DNA of 64,000 nt. Source: Magicicada septendecula. Taxonomy: Eukaryota; Arthropoda; Insecta; Hemiptera; Cicadidae. The position numbers and the translations under genes were made by a program. The stretch is from positions 404,657,969 to 404,721,968 of the forward strand of contig CM068371.1 of assembly GCA_034769895.1 (NCBI GenBank), in the 5' to 3' direction. This document shows positions 34,229 through 46,140 of this stretch, piece by piece (positions within the stretch are counted from its first letter, which is position 1; every line of letters begins with the position of its first letter). Under the pieces are notes generated by a model that saw nothing but the letters and a program-made list of their open reading frames with translations, did no database searches and had not been told where the DNA came from.

Positions 34229-35218
34229 AGATGAAGGAAGAGGAAGAAATTGAAGAAGATGTCTTAAGAAGCTAGCCGATGCTGATGGATCAACTGCGTT
34301 AGGGTAATTGACGCGGCGATATCATTCAAGCTGGCTTAACCAAGAAAGTTATGTACTTTAATTGTTGAAACAATATAAAAATGTATTTAGTTAATTAAGC
34401 ACTAATTAAATGTTAGATAATAAGATAAATTAACATTTAGTGTGACATTTTATAAAAATATTGCAGTGAATGCAAAGGACATTTTAATTGCTATTATTTG
34501 AGTTATACAGTAATAAGTTACAAGGACAAAGTGAAAAAATGGACACTTAAAATCAAATAAGTGGTATTATTCAAAAGAACTAGATAGTAAATGAACTTTA
34601 TTAATGTGAGTGTATATAATTAGTAGGTTAAGAAGGTAAATGATGCTATCATAAAGTAGGTAAATCATTAAAACAAAATGTATTACTTGTATGTAAATTA
34701 TTAAAATAATCACAACTAACGTAGCGAAGGTATTAATTAACAATCTAATTTTAAATAACATTTTAAAAGATTTTATTGGTAGGATCATTAGTAATGCACA
34801 AAGGTGTATATGTATAGGAGATTTTCCTTGATGTCATGTAAAGTGTTACATGGAACTGATTGATTGTTTGATAATATCTTGTGAGTATGATATTTTAGAA
34901 AGTAAAATTTCATTCAATTGATTAAATTAATTGCTCATTGAATTTATGATTTGTCGTATAATTATAAGGATAAGGTATTTATATGTAAATACGATAATGT
35001 GAAATGCGTTCAGCTATCCCAAATAGCTAGCAATAAATTCAGAGAACCGATTAAAACCAAAAGGGGGTGTACCACTTGTAATATAAACTTTTGAAAGTAG
35101 GTTATCATGTATTGCCTTCCCCTGAAGAAGATGAACACGGCGAGGCGACGTACAGGGCGCAGAATTTAGATTTGAGTTGTTCCCTGAGGTCACATCGTCA
35201 AATCGAAATTGAAAACAC
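34229..35218 (+). other. Gypsy B 3' untranslated region
   Basis: About 1 kb, AT-rich, no env-like frame. A purine run AAAAGGGGG at 35059-35067 looks like a polypurine tract but lies about 150 bp before the point where the two LTRs begin to match. Directly before 35219 the sequence is GAAATTGAAAACAC, a weak tract. Confidence 0.6.
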
Positions 35219-37830
35219 TGTAACGTGCAGAAAATTTTAAAAATTTTTAAATTTTCACCTCGGCAGAGTACGTTCACACGAGGCAGTGTCAACGACTTAT
35301 GGTGGAGCAATAAATAAGGAGTAATGAGAAGGTGTCAGTGAAGCGTCGCTGACTTGACAATAGAAACACATTAAGTTCAATCCAACTATAGAATTTGGTG
35401 GCGTAAGATGACAGGGAAAGTTTCGTCCAGAATTATTGCTCTCCGCAGCTGTAACAAAGTAAGCGAGGACATTCACACCCGTACTGAGAATTGTAGCAGA
35501 TGTTGACCATGTTACGTCAGTAGACGATAAGCGACAAAAACGAGTGAAACTCCATACTAAAATGAAACGGATGCGCTGCACCTTAAGAAACAATACTGGA
35601 AGATAGGCTGACAAAGACTAAAGTCATGTTACGCAGCTGGAGGTATCGTCTAATTGACAGACAAGAATTTACGAAGGGAAAGTTGGGGTGACTTCAACGA
35701 CCAGCAGATGTTCAAAATTGTTAATAGCCAGAAAAAAGGGGTTAGGACATAGAACAATACGCCAGGGAGACTGAAAGTACAGATAATGGGAATCTATAGA
35801 AACACAGAGTTTACTCAGACAATAGGTTGATCGACTAGTGTCTAATAGCCATAGTTTCGTCGAAACGGGTCAACGATCGTCAGGGCGAAAAATCGGGGTG
35901 ACCTAAGAACCTATCAGATGCCCTCAGCCAGCGAGAAATTTGGAGGTGAGGGGTGTTTCCATAGCAACTGAAACGAAGAACCTATCGGGAGAACTATGAC
36001 GTAGAATCTTGACATGGTAGGGCAGTATTTTCCAAGAATATCAAAAAAACTGACCAATCTCGAAATGAAGTAGGCGTGAAGCGCGCCAGAGACAAAATTT
36101 TGAGTAGGGACGAATTAATAAAACCATCTGTCCAGGCCGGCGAAAAGAGAGTCTACACGCAATTTTTGAGAGTCTACAGTCTACAGTCGACACTTAATTT
36201 TGAAACGGTCATGCTAAAGTTTTCAGACAGTTTACATTAATATTTTCAAGTAGTTTAACTTCAAGTGCGAGAGACGGTATATCATAAACTTTCAACAGTT
36301 TACGCTAATTATTCGGAGTTAGTAATTATTCAATGTTCAGAAGAGTACATTAAACGGCGGAACGCTAACTCGAGTTCGGAAGTTAAAACGGTAACAAGTA
36401 ACTTAAAAGACTTAATAATACATTCATATCGCGATAGTGATATTGAACCGAAGTGCGAAGTATCGGACTTAGTTAAAATTATACCAAGTGAACAATCAGA
36501 CCGTTACACCAACAGACATCATCACTTAACGATATACAAATCATTTGAACTTAATATTGTGTACGACACATTATCAACAACATAATGAACACGAAACATT
36601 AAACAAACTAATAAATTATATGAACGTTTAATGAAGCAGCGACAAATGAAACTAGACATGTATATTGACATTAAAACGAACTCACAGCATACACAGTAAG
36701 ATGAAACATTGATGAACACTGAACTTCAATTATTCACATATGCAAACGCCCACGCGAGTGATCGGAAGAGAAGTGTTAAGTGATAGTGATAAAGCAGCTT
36801 ACGACGGAATGTGTCTACGAGCCATCTTCATCACCAGAACGAGACTTCGTCAACAACTAATGGATATTCAATAACCAAGTAACCATTACTATTAATTATT
36901 TCTAATTAATAACTTCTACTGACCTGGTTTCTTTCAAAGAATACACACCTGAGAAAATTATTAAGAAAAGTAATGAATAAATCTGAATAAAGTACTTACT
37001 GAACGTATAAACAAAAGCTTATTTGGGATTTAATGAACGCATTAAATAAGTAGAATATTGAATTGTAATATTACTTGATTTATATATGTATGTATGTTTT
37101 CTTTGTTTTTCAGCATATATTGAGACATGTATTTGTTTATTATAAAATATGTATGTATTTCAGGTACAGCGACGTAACCTATGTACTATTATAATATGTT
37201 ATGAATGATAATTAAACTAGTATTTTAGTTGATCATAAATATGCGTTCATTATTACCAATGCAACCCAAATATTAACCTAAAGTTTGAAGGAATACAAAT
37301 AGATTTTAAGAGTTTCTTGTGTTCAATTAAAGTAAATGAATCGATAACTATCATCTATTAAATGATATCACGTATGTGTTGATGAGAATCAGAATAGTTA
37401 GACATAATGTTAAATGGTTGCCTCGCACACAGCATGAAAAGACTCAATTAAAACAAGTAAATACACATTATTTATTGCACATGAATTTATATAAAATTCA
37501 GTGTATAAACTGTGTTCCAACACGTGAGCATAGATAGTCAGAGTCATAAATAAGATTCAATTATACACATACATGTAAGAGATCGATAAATTTTGTATTT
37601 AAGAGCAAACACAATAACAATATTAATTACCACAAGTGTGATTTTACATTTACTACACATTTGCATAAATTGACATTTATAATTTACCACTAATCAAATA
37701 TGCAAATAAAAGTTATAAATTAACATTTATAAATGGCTCCCAAAGAACGTGGGGCTCGGCAATCACAGATTAATTAATTGAATCACGGTTAGCATAATAA
37801 ATAATCCCCAATCATTTATAATTATTTATA
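35219..37830 (+). repeat. Gypsy B 3' LTR
   Basis: 2612 bp, essentially identical to 26597-29209. The three differences I noticed are one substitution near the start, a one-base deletion and one substitution near the end. It is followed by the AAGT duplication. Confidence 0.9.
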
Positions 37831-38790
37831 AAGTAGTCCATTTTGACTATTAATAAATATACTTAGATTCATCACTTCATAATTATTCAGATTATTTAAT
37901 ATTTCTATCCATATGGTTACTCTTACATTTCAAAGCTCATTCTATATTACTTATCAATAGGTATCTGGCATAGTATCCATTTCAGCCTTCTTTTTTGTGA
38001 AATTCGGCGACTGTAGTTAGTTTTTGTCACAGACTGTTTCTTGTTTACATTTTGGGTAGCACATGTTTATGTATATAGTTTTTTTTCTTCATTTGTTGGT
38101 TCATTAATTAGTTTATTGTTCACGGCATAATATCTGGTTTTAATACCTTTTCCTTATCTGTTTTAGTTAATTGGTTCTCCTCTTTATTCTTCGATAATCT
38201 TATTTTTTGTTCATAGGTCTCATCAACTTATTACATTGAAAATATATACAATATCTGGATTCTTATTTACCTTTTTACTTTAAAGTTCTGTAACATTTTT
38301 TTTCGATGAGTATTTCATTTATATAGTTGTCTTGAGTAGTCACTGTTTAGCCTTCATTATTGTGATAAAAAAATTTACTTTTGTAAAATTATTTCATTCA
38401 ATTTCTTTAATGTTGTTGTACTTATTATTTTTTAAACCTGAGATATCTTCTTTCATTACTTCTCCTTATTAATTGATCCCAAAACAAAGTTCTTTTGAAA
38501 TATATTCTGTAAACTGTTCTTATTTATTTTAATATTGAGATAATCTATTTATTTTCCCTTCTTATTTTATTTAACATAATTTCCTTGATATTAACTATAA
38601 GATGTACTCATTTATTCTTAGAATTTAGATGGTATTTATTTATTCACTTCAAAATATTTTCTTCTAGATAATCTGTAAGATGTACTTACTCCTTTTTAGA
38701 ATTTTGATGATATTTATTTATTCACTTCAAAATATTTTCTCCTAGATAATCTGTAAGATGTACTTACTCGTTTTAGAATTTTGATGATAT
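37831..38790 (-). other. Gypsy A 3' UTR (proximal part)
   Basis: T-rich on the plus strand with no coding frame. It contains the tandem repeat at 38599-38815. It rejoins 26596-26126 if Gypsy B is removed. Confidence 0.55.
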
Positions 38791-38815
38791 TTATTTATTC
38801 ATCAAAATATTTTTT
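38599..38815. repeat. Tandem repeat, about 78-bp unit, 2.8 copies
   Basis: Successive units start AAGATGTACT and contain AGAATTT, TATTTATTTATTCA and a TAGATAATCTGT end. Units two and three are closest. It lies just after the end of Gypsy A pol. Confidence 0.8.
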
Positions 38816-38985
38816 ATTGATAATTGGTTATAGGTACCCTTTATCCTTGGTGAATTAATCTCCTTCAATTCGTACGTGTTATTTTTATTGTCCTTAGTAA
38901 TCACATATGGTCCCGTATACAACAGTAATAGTTTTTTAGTAACCCCTTCCATAGTACTCGGTAGTTCCAGGTTTTTAAGCAACAC
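38791..38985 (-). pseudogene. Gypsy A integrase C-terminal domain
   Basis: The minus-strand frame contains LLLLYTGPYVITKDNKNNTY and ends YNQLSIKNILMNK. This is the small GPY/F-type fold that closes Gypsy integrases (GPY is visible). It is separated from the catalytic core by a frameshift. Confidence 0.75.
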
Positions 38986-39037
38986 CTTTTCTCCAATTTG
39001 GTATTTTAGTACTTTTTTAGCTGATTTCTTATATTTG

Positions 39038-39646
39038 TTAATTCGCCTTTCCTGGTCCTCGGCTACTTTTTTTATAAAATCTTATTTGATTAAATTTATA
39101 TTCCTTGTGGGTCGGAAATTCAATAATTTCTTGTATCGCTCGGGGGGTTGGTTTCTCATGCATTGCCGTATATGGGGTAATTCCTATAGCTGGGTGATGT
39201 GCTAGATTAAGAAATTCTTCGGTGGCTGATAGGTATTCCTGCCACTTTTTCTGTTGATGGTGGCAGTATGTTCTAAGTATTCTACCTACCTCTCTCAACA
39301 CTCTCTCTGCTGGATTACTGTTTGGGTGGTAAACAGATGTTTTATAGGTTTTTATTCCGAGTGCCAATAACGTATCCTTCCATCTTTTACCTTTAAATTG
39401 GGTCCCGTGGTCTGTAATTATTGATATAGGTTTCCCTACCTCAGGAAGATATTGATTTATAATTACTTCCAAAACCTTTAAAGTAGTGGCTCGGTTCACA
39501 GGATATAATTTTATGAATTTCGTAAAATGGTCCATCATTATTATGATATATTTATAACGATGGCGTCCGCCACTACGGGGAAATGGCCCGCATATATCCA
39601 AGAAAATCTTCTCCAATTTCTTCTGTGAGGTTATAGGTATCATCAC
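39038..39646 (-). pseudogene. Gypsy A integrase catalytic core
   Basis: The minus-strand frame has FLDICGPFPRSGG (first Asp), IIIMMDHFTKFIKLYPV, ISIITDHGTQFKGKRW (second Asp) and YHPNSNPAERVLREVGRIL (catalytic Glu). The DDE triad is intact, but the frame is closed on both sides by stops or shifts at the junctions with the finger domain and the C-terminal domain. Confidence 0.85.
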
Positions 39647-39649
39647 ACC

Positions 39650-40306
39650 CTACTTCTTATCGTTATTGGTTTTTACTAGCTGGCAAATAAAACAATTCTT
39701 GATATACCTCCTTACCTTCCGATTGATGTCCTTTATGTGACAATTTTCCTCCAACGCCTTTACTACCTTCATGGCTCCCATATGGCCGTATCGGATATGG
39801 TAGTCCATGATGATTTCATTTTCAATATCAGTAGGGATTATTATCTTCCATATTTCCTCATCAAGAGATGGCTTTATAAACAACACATTATTATGTATAC
39901 AGTAAAATTTTGTTATGGTGTCATCTTGATCTGCTAGACGTCTTTGAATACTGCTTAGCTTTGGGTCAGACTGCTGGTGTATGCTTATATTGTGTACTAT
40001 TTTTTCCAAATCGGACCTATCTTTGATAATATTATAAATTTTCTGTATATCTTCCTTCTCACCCTCAAATGTCTGGTTTTGCAAATCCACCCGTGACAAT
40101 ACATCGGCAACCACGTTCTTGGTTCCTGGAATATATTCCCACTGTAGGTTATATTCTTGCAAGGCCAGTATCCACCTGGTCAGCCTACCGTGACTTAACT
40201 TACACCTTCTCAAGAACGATATCGATTTGTGGTCGGTGCGGACGGTCACTAGATACCCTAGGATATAAGTCCGGAATTTTCCGCAAGCAAACACGACACT
40301 GAGCAA
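39650..40306 (-). pseudogene. Gypsy A RNase H C-terminal part and integrase zinc finger
   Basis: Contains VRTDHKSISFLRRCKL, TRWILALQEYNL and GTKNVVADVLSRVD, the end of Gypsy RNase H, followed by HIRYGHMGAMKVVKAL and CFICQLVK, the HHCC integrase finger. A stop (NNDKK then stop) precedes the integrase core in the next segment. Confidence 0.85.
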
Positions 40307-40344
40307 TTCCTTTTCTGTGACGTTGTAGTTTCTCTCACATTGGT

Positions 40345-41290
40345 TCAGGGTTCTGCTAGCGAAACTAATGACGAGATGTTGGCCATTTTCGTCCTCTTGG
40401 TATAAAGTGGTTCCTGACTGGCGTCGCAGTTCAGGAAAAAAGGCTTGTTAAAATTTGGGTGGTGGAGTATTACTACTTCTAGAAATTTGTCCTTGATTGA
40501 TTGTAAAGTCTCGTCTTGCTCCGTACACCATTTCCATTTATTTTTAGCAGATAACTGGTATTGGAACTTGGCAGTTAACTCTGAATAATTTCTTTGAAAT
40601 TTTCGGTAATAATTGCACATACCCAAAAATGATTGTAGTTGTTTCCGATTTTTAGGTTGAGGAAATTTCTGTATAGCGTATACTTTTTCTGAAGATGGAG
40701 ATATTCCTTGGTTGTTCAGATTGAAACCTAAAAACTGAACTTCCTTAGCTATAAGCTTGGACTTTTCTAATTTTAAAGTAATATTATTATCGGCGAGTTT
40801 CTTTAATACATGCTCCACTCGGTGGCAATGTTCTTCCCAATTGGCTGAGGTTATTAACAAATCATCAACATACACCGTTGTAAACTGGAGTGCATCTGGG
40901 CCGAGTATTTGATCCATACATGCCACAAAGATGGCTACTGAATTTACTAAGCCGAAGGGCAACCTCTCAAACTGGTAATTGCGCCCTTCGAAGATAAACG
41001 CCATATATTGGCGACTTTGTGGGTGCAACTCCACTTGCCAATATCCGCACACGGTGTCCCATGTTGTAATAAATTTAGTCCCGTGAAATTTCTTTAGGAT
41101 TTCTTCGATTTCTCCGGGCGAAGTTCGATCGTTTACAATCATTTTGTTAATTTCTCGTGCGTCTAGACAGAGTCGGACCTTACCGTTTTTCTTTTGAATA
41201 GCCACTATCGGACTGGTGAATGGTGACTGACTGGTTTCTATTATATCTCGGCTGATCATGTTATTAATTTCAGTTCGGACAGCTTCCTTC
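40345..41290 (-). pseudogene. Gypsy A reverse transcriptase
   Basis: Minus-strand RT of the Gypsy type: SPIVAIQKKNGKVRLCLDAR, FITTWDTVCGYWQVEL (usually a DL-S motif; the Asp is present as TWDT), YQFERLPFGLVN, TVYVDDLLI (YVDD) and FLGFNLNNQGI. It runs into RNase H at FLNCDAS before a frameshift near 40390. A stop at about 41296 separates it from the preceding linker. Confidence 0.87.
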
Positions 41291-41295
41291 AGTGA

Positions 41296-42050
41296 CTATA
41301 TAGGGTAGGATTTACGATTTAACTCTACTGGTTCCCTAAATCGGATCTTACATTGATAATTCTTGACCTTCCCGGGCTCATCAGAAAATACAGCACGATA
41401 TTTCTCGTATATTTCTATCAAGCGATCTAATTGGTTTTCTGTTAGTTGTTCCGTCTGGTTTTCGCGCTGGAAATCTCGTATCTCCTGTATCTTCTGTGTC
41501 CACAGTTCATCTTCACGCTCCCGGTATACTAAGTTATTGTATAATGATTTATCCTTTATATAATTTAATTCAATCTGTCTATTTTGACCCGGTTGGGAAT
41601 TTATTATTTCATTACTTATTAAATCGGCGACCCATGTTGAGTCTCCGGAAAACAATGACACACTCTTTTCTACACAAATCGATCACAGCAGAGTTTCTTC
41701 TCAACAAGTCGCACCCGATCAAGATATTAAACGGTAATCCAGCTGCAATGAGAAACACCATGTCCAAACTTACCCCCTTACTTGTAACATTTAATGATAC
41801 CTGTTTACGTATCGTTTTATTTTGCCGACCAGTGGCACCTATAAGTACAACATTATTAATTGGTAGTACCGGTAATGTTCGGTGACATTCCTGTTGTATA
41901 CGGTCTAACTAGCTACTGCTAATTATTGAGACATTCGCTCCGGTGTCTATCATGATTTGCGATGGAATACCTTCTACTTCTGCCATTACATATATTATTT
42001 CGTTATTTTGATTATCAATTTTTACATCATCTTCTTCCAACAATTCTGTT
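41296..42050 (-). pseudogene. Gypsy A protease and linker to RT
   Basis: On the minus strand, QIMIDTGANVSIIS (about 41975-41935) is the retropepsin active site D-T-G. It is followed by a stop, GATGR, and LIGCDLLRR, the hydrophobic end of the protease. A 121-codon frame at 41661-41296 then leads to the RT (AVFSDEPGKVKNYQCKI). Several stops and shifts interrupt the region. Upstream it joins directly to LTR sequence at 42057; gag is lost. Confidence 0.8.
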
Positions 42051-42056
42051 CTGATT

Positions 42057-42300
42057 TAATTATTATTCTGATATGATACTCTTATTATTTATTTTTCAAC
42101 ACTTTATGGCTATGATTTGACTACATATAATTCCCTTGAATTGACTTTTCTAGTTCTGTTAAGTTCTTTTGTTTATAATTGTAAATACTTTTCTGTTGAT
42201 TTTTATTTAAGTTGATATTATTCCTTCTAGATGACTTCTTCCCTTCCTTTCATATATTATCTTATTTTGTAGAACAAGGTACAAACTTCGTTGTGCTACA
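42057..42300 (-). repeat. Truncated 5' LTR piece of Gypsy A
   Basis: 244 bp matching 25882-26125 with about two differences. It begins (minus strand) TGTAGCACAACG, and ATAT lies outside. The start itself can form a hairpin (TGTAG with CTACA about 25 bases on). The break at 42057 is abrupt, with protease sequence next to it. Confidence 0.8.
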
Positions 42301-42699
42301 ATATCTTTAGTGACAGGGAGCATAATATATTAGAATACACTCAAGAGGTATGTTCGGACAGAGCTTTCTGTTGCACCCATTCTATATACAGCAGTGTGAA
42401 GATTATTAGAATAATTGTAATTTTTTAACTTTCTTGTTTTTTCTTCTAATCAAATGCAATATTTCATTAAATATTAATTTAGTTTGTCGGTATAACATAT
42501 TTTTCATGAATTAGAAATGGTTTGGAGGATATTTTTTAATGACGTGGAAGGTTACTACATTCAAAAATACCATTTCAGAAATAGAACCAGTTTCTACACT
42601 GCATAGAAAAACTGGCTAATTAGGGAAAATAAGATCATATTGTATAGTGACTTAGCATTAATTTATGTCACTATAGCTTGGTTGGGAACTTTTTGTGAA

Positions 42700-43700
42700 A
42701 TTTTTATTTATTTTTTTAATTTTATTATTATTTTTTGTATCGGCCATCTAAGGACCACATGCCAATTTCAATTCTTTATTCTTTGGTCTTTTCTTGTTCT
42801 TCAATATTCTTTCATCTTTTCACTGTGTCTCTTCTTCCTGTCTTCAGTCCAATTTGAACCTGCGTTTTTCTCTCTCCTACCCTGGTCTCCTTCCATTTTT
42901 AACACTTTGCCCAAAAAACTTCTCTTTCAATTGCTTTTTCTGCGATTATATTATTTTTTTCTAAATCCTTTTGAACTTCTTTAATCCAACTTGATGTTGA
43001 CTTCTTCCCCCACAGATATTTGAAGATCTGCTTTGTTAACCTATTGTCTTCCATTCTATATAAATGTCCAAAAAATAATAGTCTTCTTTTCTCATTGTTT
43101 CTGTTATATTTTCTATACTCTGATATACTTCATCATTACTTCTTAATTTCCAACCTTCTGATGTTTTTCGTGGGCCTAATATTTTCCTAATAATTCGTCT
43201 TTCCAATATTTCTAGTTTGTCTAAATTATAATTCAATGCTAGACATTCACTTGCACATAGGCATTCTGGCTTCACTACTGTACAGTAATGCCTTATTTTC
43301 GCATTTTTAGATATGCACTTTTTATTGGAAATATCTTTAGTTATACCATATGCTCTTTCCATTTTATGAATCATTTCTTCCATACCAGGTTTTTCTAACC
43401 CATTCTCTTCAATTATTTCTCAATATGATACTTAAATTTTCTAACCCTCTCTATTCGACCAATATCTGTTAGCAAGAATTTTGGCGCATTTGTAATGTTC
43501 GTGGGAAATTTGTTTTTTGTCTGAAGAAATTCTTAAGCCTGTTCTACTGGCTATGAACTCTAAAAAATTAACTTGTGTTACTGCAGATGTCAGATGTTCA
43601 GAAAGTATAGCAAAGTCATCAGCGAAATTTTTATTATTTAGAGTAATTTTTAGAACGTTTCTCTTAAAATGTTACTTCTTTACTTATTTTGTTGATCTTT
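42700..43700 (-). pseudogene. LINE 3' fragment (RT end and C-terminal domain), family 1
   Basis: On the minus strand near 43640 I read NFADDFAILSEHL, the RT motif C (FADD) block. Then 43383-43036 gives KIRHYCTVVKPECLCASECL, LDKLEILERRIIRKILGPRK and NDEVYQSIENITETMRK, the usual C-terminal segment of insect LINEs in which 'ERKILRKILGP' and 'RRL-FFGHL-RM' follow the RT. The end (EEQEKTKE-type lysine-rich tail) runs to about 42740 in another frame. The copy is 5'-truncated within the RT and frameshifted. The assignment to a clade is not possible by eye. Confidence 0.75.
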
Positions 43701-45148
43701 TTTTTTTAATTACAGGCTAGAAAAGCGAAAAACTGACACGTCTGTTAAAATAACGAAGCACAAATGTACAAAAATTATAAATATATTACAATTACATGGC
43801 GCTCTACCGAATTTAATCACACGATATTCTCACGAATGGCTTGCCGTAAAGAGAAGTAAAGTGAGTTCACTTGCGATGTGAAATTTCCAGTTCCAACAGC
43901 GTAACATCGTACCTTCTATCCTCGCCGCCTTCTAATCGATTCCGGTAACAACACAATAATTATCAGTTTCCACATACCGATTGTTATCCGAGAAATTTCG
44001 TATCCTTTGGAAAATCACCATCGTTCTTAAAAATTCATAGTAGTTTTGCAAGGCATGTACATCGTCTACATTTAGTATACAGTTGGTCCGCCCAGCATTT
44101 TTTTCGGAAGTCCGGTACTTCTTTATGCCAATAATAGTCTATATAGAATTTTAAAAACGTGTTCGAACATTCTGTCTAACTAGTTTCATTATCTGTAGAC
44201 GGGGCATGGATTCGTTTCTACTTTCCCATATTTAAATATTGTTTTAAGTCAACTATTTTAATTTATTTTTGGATGTTTACGTCTCTTTTCTTGTCCATTC
44301 TTTGTATCCTGCTCCAGTCTTAAAAATTTCATTTCGTCAGCTTACAGTCTGACTTTATTTCTTTTGCTCGTTTCGTTTATCTGTCCTTGACTTTTATTCA
44401 CTCTAATTTAAATGAGGAAAACACGCACAAAAATATGGTAATAGGCGTACAATTAAGCGTCGACCGCATTTAACCTCGTACGTTGATGGCTGGCTCACAC
44501 AGACTGCTGTTGCGTAGTGTCATCTAATACGCTTTCGTGACTGATTAAATGTAACAATAAATGCGGCCTGTCTGCGGTGTTGCGGTTATCGCATTTAACA
44601 GTTTTACTTTAACGATAGAAGTTACGAGCTCACCATTGGTAGTCTACAAGCGTGAAAGTGGGATGTAAAATATTAAAGCTGTCGGGGCAGTCCTTGACGC
44701 AAGAGAAATACATTTCGCAAATTGCAAAATGCAAAACACATAAACTAACCGAGAACTTGCTAATGAAGCACTTAAGAAAACGAGTGCTGTTTGAAACTTG
44801 ATGAGTCCGCTGCTAGACGAAAACAGATTTAGCGAAATTAAATATCAGTTCTGAAAACTTGCGCAAAACATTCGCTTCGGTTTAAATTATTGAATAAGTG
44901 TTTTTATCTTTAAAAAAATTTTGCTAAACCTCTTGTATGAAAATTCGTTCTTCAGTAAAAACTGATAGGCCTTCATAAACTATGAAATACAATCCTTGAT
45001 AATTGTATAATTTGATAATTTTCGAGTATTCATCGGTACATAACAAGTGTAATTATAATTGGTAGTTGTTCATTTCGAATCTTGAGAGAAAAGTGAATAC
45101 ACTTGAGTGTGTCAATATAAGTCAGGCTGTGTTACATTAAACAATTCT
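43701..45148. other. Unrecognised spacer
   Basis: No coding motif on either strand. A CGGTTATCGCATTTAAC-type stretch near 44590 partly repeats words seen near 44460-44480 (CGCATTTAAC). A hammerhead-like string at 44785-44828 was considered and rejected. Confidence 0.35.
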
Positions 45149-46140
45149 TCTCTTCTTCTTCTTCTTCTTCTCCTCCACATCAAGGTATAGGATTACAGCC
45201 TGTTCCGCCTTCACTGAAGCCATCTCTTCCTTCGTCTACCTATATCTCGTCTTCCCTGAGGTCTGTATCTTACTATTGCTTTATGTAGTCTCATATCTTC
45301 AATTCTCTCGATATGCTGCCTTCATTTTATTTGTCCTTCTGCTGACCATAGAATACACATTTCCCTCGGTTCTTATATCTTCATTTCGTATTTGATCTCT
45401 ACGGGTGCAATCTTTGCTTTTTTTTAAGAACGTGATTTTACTTGTTTGTATTCTTCGCTCATCATTTCTTGTCACCGTCCAAGTTTCACTTCCATAAGTT
45501 ACAACAGGTGTTCCCATTACTTTATAGAATTTTATCTTGGTGTCTTTCCTTGTCTCATTTCAAAGTGTTCTGTGTATTGTACCGCATATCATTTGAAATC
45601 TACTTATTTTTATATCAATGTCGTTGTCATACTCATAAGTTATATCGCACCCTAGAAAACTGAAATGAGATACCTGTTCTATAGACTGATTGTTTATAAT
45701 TATCTTGGAGCGTATATTCTTTCCTCTGAAGGCCATAATTTTTGTTTTCTGGGTTGATATTCTAAGATTATATCCTTTACATGTTTGACTCAAGTGAAAC
45801 ATTTTTTTTTTTTTGCATAATAACCTGATCACCCGCAAATAACAATGTATTGATACACTGACTGAATGGTGTCAATTTAATTCCGGGGTTTATTTTATCC
45901 TTTCATTGTCAAACAACATCGTCTATGTATATTAAATGAAGTGGGAGATAAGTTACACCCTTGTCGAAGGCCTCTATTAATTGCTGCAGGTGCAGTTTTA
46001 CCTTCTCCACTATTTATTACGATTCTAGGATGTTGGTATAGCCCTCGAATACACCTGTCTGTCCATAATTTCCCATAGTTTTGTTCTGTTGACTCGATCG
46101 AAGGCTTTCTCGTAATTAATGAAACCAATGTGTGTTTCCG
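45149..46140 (-). pseudogene. LINE 3' fragment with GAA tail, family 2 (minus copy)
   Basis: Minus-strand segments in order: GLRQGCNLSPTSFNI (RT motif B, 45895-46128); GYNLRISTQKTKIMAFRGK and VSHFSFLGCDITYEYDND (45560-45838); VTYGSETWTVTRNDERRIQ and RRDQIRNEDIRTEGNVYS (45299-45517). It ends with a purine tail (GGAGGAGAAGAAGAAG, about 45149-45172). It is the same family as the plus-strand copy at 60470-61346: the peptide, the 3' UTR words GGAACAGGCTGTAA and CCTTGA-GTGGAG, and the tail all match. It is 5'-truncated and broken by several shifts. Confidence 0.85.

Larger units (their letters stand above)
26597..37830 (+). mobile_element. Gypsy B: young, apparently intact LTR retrotransposon
   Basis: 11.2 kb. 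LTRs of 2613 and 2612 bp (26597-29209 and 35219-37830) surround a 6-kb interior with primer binding site, gag and pol. AAGT flanks both sides (26593-26596 and 37831-37834). By eye the LTRs differ at about three positions (26604/35226, a one-base deletion near 28918, and 29115), implying recent insertion. The protease-RT-RNase H-integrase order with integrase last is the Gypsy (Ty3) layout. I see no third (env-like) frame. The element lies inside the 3' UTR of Gypsy A in the opposite orientation. Confidence 0.9.
20971..42300 (-). mobile_element. Gypsy A: old minus-strand LTR retrotransposon, with nested insertions
   Basis: Read on the minus strand from 42300 down: a 244-bp piece of the 5' LTR (42300-42057), protease-RT-RNase H-integrase remnants (42050-38791), a 3' untranslated region (38790-37831, continuing at 26596-26126), a polypurine tract next to 26125, then the 3' LTR down to 20971. 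ATAT lies outside both ends (20967-20970 and 42301-42304). Two later insertions split it: the PLE pair in its 3' LTR and Gypsy B in its 3' UTR. gag, the primer binding site and most of the 5' LTR are deleted. The left boundary at 20971 is inferred from ATAT, the ACA end and the implied LTR length of about 2.7 kb. Confidence 0.65.

Noticed and set aside
35118-35156. CCCCTGAAGAAG ... ACAGGG in the Gypsy B 3' UTR as a ribozyme
   Set aside because: CCCT/AGGG could form stem I, but the GAAA box is absent (GGCGACG instead).
41363-41885. Plus-strand frames across the Gypsy A protease region
   Set aside because: Antisense shadows of the minus-strand pol remnant.
44785-44828. Hammerhead-like string (TTGATGAGTC ... 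GACGAAAACAG)
   Set aside because: The first core box has T at the invariant C3 position and there is no room for a stem I. It is not in an inverted repeat or beside a PLE. Probably chance.
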